Shown one piece after another: positions 12,887 to 13,083 of a stretch of 13,083 nt of DNA (position 1 is its first letter; each line of letters begins with the position of its first letter). Both the position numbers and the translations under genes were made by a program. The notes beneath the pieces were generated by a model. The model saw only the letters and a program-made list of their open reading frames with translations. It was not told the DNA's origin and searched no databases. Origin of the DNA: Kingella pumchi. GTDB lineage: Bacteria; Pseudomonadota; Gammaproteobacteria; Burkholderiales; Neisseriaceae. The DNA lies in contig NZ_JAKOOW010000035.1 of the NCBI RefSeq assembly GCF_022288825.1, positions 68,035-81,117 of the forward strand. Direction: 5' to 3'.

Positions 12887-12962
12887 TGGCAGGCCAGGAG
12901 GGTCTCGAACCCCCAACCCTCGGTTTTGGAGACCGATACTCTACCAATTGAGCTACTGACCT
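12887..12962 (-). tRNA. trpT: tRNA-Trp (anticodon CCA), 3' CCA encoded
   Basis: The minus strand folds into a complete 76-nt cloverleaf. The acceptor arm is AGGTCAG paired with CTGGCCT, including one G-U wobble, followed by discriminator G and an encoded CCA end. The D arm contains GCTCAATTGGTAGAG. The anticodon loop CTCCAAA gives anticodon CCA, which reads UGG as tryptophan. The T loop is TTCGAGA. The gene lies 6 nt after the tuf stop codon and is followed about 7 nt later by a strong terminator stem, so it appears to be the last product of a tuf transcript. A tRNA linked to tuf next to secE-nusG is a common proteobacterial arrangement. Confidence 0.98.
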
Positions 12963-12968
12963 AGGGCT

Positions 12969-13083
12969 TTAAGCGATTACAGTAGAAACCACGCCGGCAC
13001 CAACGGTACGGCCACCTTCGCGGATGGCGAAACGCAGACCTTCTTCCATGGCAATCGGGGCGATCAGTTCTACGGTAATGGTT
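12969..13083 (-). CDS. tuf: Elongation factor Tu, C-terminal 37 codons (partial)
   Basis: EF-Tu is the GTPase that delivers aminoacyl-tRNA to the ribosomal A site. Only the end of domain 3 is present; the gene runs off the right edge of the window. The visible peptide reads TITVELIAPIAMEEGLRFAI and continues REGGRTVGAGVVSTVIA before TAA. The segment GLRFAIREGGRTVGAGVV is the near-invariant EF-Tu C-terminus. The stop codon lies only 6 nt before the 5' end of tRNA-Trp, so the two are almost certainly on one transcript and the tRNA would be cut from it. Neisseriaceae often carry more than one tuf gene, so this copy cannot be assigned as tufA or tufB from the window alone. Identity is very secure; the N-terminal part is outside the view. 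Confidence 0.97.
   Translation of the reverse strand, partial: TITVELIAPIAMEEGLRFAIREGGRTVGAGVVSTVIA

Overview
This window is the 3' part of the tuf-trpT-secE-nusG-rplKAJL-rpoBC transcription and translation locus of a bacterium in the family Neisseriaceae. Every gene lies on the minus strand, so transcription runs from high to low coordinates. The family call rests on two things. The RpoB, RpoC, EF-Tu, L10 and L1 sequences closely resemble those of Neisseria. The 10-mer GCAGCCTGAA, usually extended to AGGCAGCCTGAA, occurs repeatedly; this is the DNA uptake sequence (DUS) dialect known as AG-kingDUS, from Kingella-type Neisseriaceae. The exact genus and species cannot be fixed from this window.

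Layout in transcription order. (1) The last 37 codons of tuf, then tRNA-Trp(CCA) 6 nt later, then a Rho-independent terminator (about 12,840-12,880). (2) secE-nusG, 2 nt apart. (3) A promoter-like element, an mRNA leader hairpin, then rplK-rplA, with the rplA start codon 1 nt after the rplK stop. (4) A 250-nt leader carrying the L10 autoregulatory RNA, then rplJ (TTG start, strong Shine-Dalgarno) and rplL. (5) A 258-nt spacer with a strong hairpin just after rplL, an AT-rich palindrome and a DUS-bearing 5' UTR hairpin, then rpoB. (6) rpoB and rpoC are not adjacent: an NlpE-like copper/envelope-stress lipoprotein gene sits between them, with DUS copies on both sides and inside it. (7) rpoC and a short 3' hairpin complete the window. 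No gene-free stretch exceeds 300 bases.

The genes form one functional set. EF-Tu, tRNA-Trp and ribosomal proteins L11, L1, L10 and L7/L12 serve translation. NusG and the beta and beta' subunits serve transcription. SecE serves protein export. The lipoprotein is the only gene with no obvious tie to this set.

I see no hidden defence system, CRISPR array, phage or insertion sequence. The unusual content is: (a) a dense DUS cluster, eight 10-mer cores within about 715 bp around the lipoprotein gene, arranged as inverted repeats that would form hairpins between rpoB and rpoC; (b) the split of rpoB from rpoC; (c) DUS cores read as a repeated peptide in the lipoprotein linker; (d) a drop in GC content running from the 5' end of rpoB into the ribosomal protein genes; (e) several layered RNA structures.
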